Shown here: positions 63,586 to 64,000 of the stretch, piece after piece
Numbering within the stretch: the stretch's first letter is position 1
Layout of the letters: every line of letters begins with the position of its first letter
Origin: Arabidopsis thaliana
Lineage: Eukaryota > Streptophyta > Magnoliopsida > Brassicales > Brassicaceae
Direction of reading: 5' to 3'
Length of the DNA stretch: 64,000 bases
Assembly (NCBI RefSeq): GCF_000001735.4
Contig: NC_003075.7
Span: 3,597,001-3,661,000 of the forward strand
Program-made: the position numbers and the translations under genes
Notes under the pieces: generated by a model
What the model was told of the DNA's origin: nothing
What the model saw: only the letters and a program-made list of their open reading frames with translations
The model's database searches: none

Positions 63586-64000
63586 GATAGTTGGTTTTTC
63601 GTCAATTAATCCTAAAAAACAATCCTGTCGTTGTAGTATTTTAGGTGTCAATCCAAATGGGTGTGATGCAGACATATGAGATATGATCAGAAGTTAGTAA
63701 GTCAAGCCAAGCAGAATTTGGTTGGTTTCCTAACAGTCCTAGTGTTGATGCAGAAAACAGTAAAAAGTCACAAAAATGACTGATATACTCGATCGCAGGG
63801 TCGACTGCCAGAAGGACCCTGTGATCGAATACATAGGATGACAGATAGTGAAAATGCAGAAATGGACCAGTTTACTATATCACACAGTCACACAGTCACA
63901 CAGTCACACAGTGATCGAGTAGAATGGTTGAAAACAGGAAAATACTAAAATTCAATAGCAAGTGAATGAAGCAGGTAAGTAAAAAAAGAAATAAATTGGA
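63586..64000 (-). repeat. Athila-A-type LTR, partial (runs off window)
   Basis: Starts TGATAGTTGGTTTTTCGTCA and follows 18657 onward (AATCCAAATGGGTGTGATGC, GTCAAGCCAAGCA). Has ACTCGATC/GGTCGACT motifs and a (CACACAGT)4 run at 63881-63912. By analogy with 18657 it is probably the 3' LTR of a minus-strand element. Confidence 0.8.

Overview
The window looks like heterochromatic plant DNA, most likely from a Brassicaceae species. This rests on the ATHILA-type Ty3/gypsy elements with an ORF-1 (env-position) gene, CACTA elements with TNP2 and Ptta/En/Spm proteins, Tat elements with antisense genes, and L1-type LINE and copia remnants. I found no convincing host gene, rRNA, tRNA gene or CRISPR array. 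Nearly every coding stretch belongs to a transposable element (TE) and carries stops, frameshifts or lost catalytic residues.

Layout, left to right. 1-7894 is a minus-strand Athila fragment (called Athila-C here) split by a complete 6.45-kb CACTA element (265-6716, target-site duplication (TSD) CTT). 7895-9795 is an end-truncated CACTA/Ptta element. 9790-17037 holds Athila-B material: a minus-strand element with 5' LTR, then an oppositely oriented 3' end plus LTR, then another LTR scrap. 17038-17729 contains a second Ptta scrap and an LTR scrap.

17730-46703 is a three-level nest. A plus-strand chromodomain-type gypsy element (Tekay/Del-like) has its 5' LTR split by a complete minus-strand Athila-A (18657-40892, TSD ATGTG). 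Athila-A is in turn split by a 3'-truncated plus-strand Tat element (24332 to about 32525).

46704-49500 is a copia gag fragment interrupted by a 1.65-kb solo LTR. 49500-51120 is a Reina-like chromovirus remnant with an Athila LTR in it. 52000-53305 is the 5' part of a DUF1985-type gene. 53306-58375 is the 3' end of a second Tat element (minus strand), whose antisense genes read on the plus strand. A 668-bp (GAA)n tract at 58376-59043 joins it to another Reina element (59044-61365) carrying a LINE insertion. 61366-64000 contains a CACTA right end, a small retroposon, a CCACCACCT-type minisatellite and the start of another Athila LTR.

The most unusual signals are these: dense short palindromes specific to each Athila family (GTGTCGATCGACAC in Athila-B, ACTCGACC/GGTCGAGT pairs in Athila-A), including copies whose two arms changed together; spliced antisense genes in both Tat elements, with apparent TATA boxes in Tat-2; a frame-restoring GT-AG intron between gag and protease of the chromovirus; a CACTA gene fusing a truncated TNP2 to a Ptta protein with three copies of its C-terminal domain; and the very long GAA tract sitting exactly on a TE-TE junction.

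All family assignments come from reading translated motifs. No database search was run.
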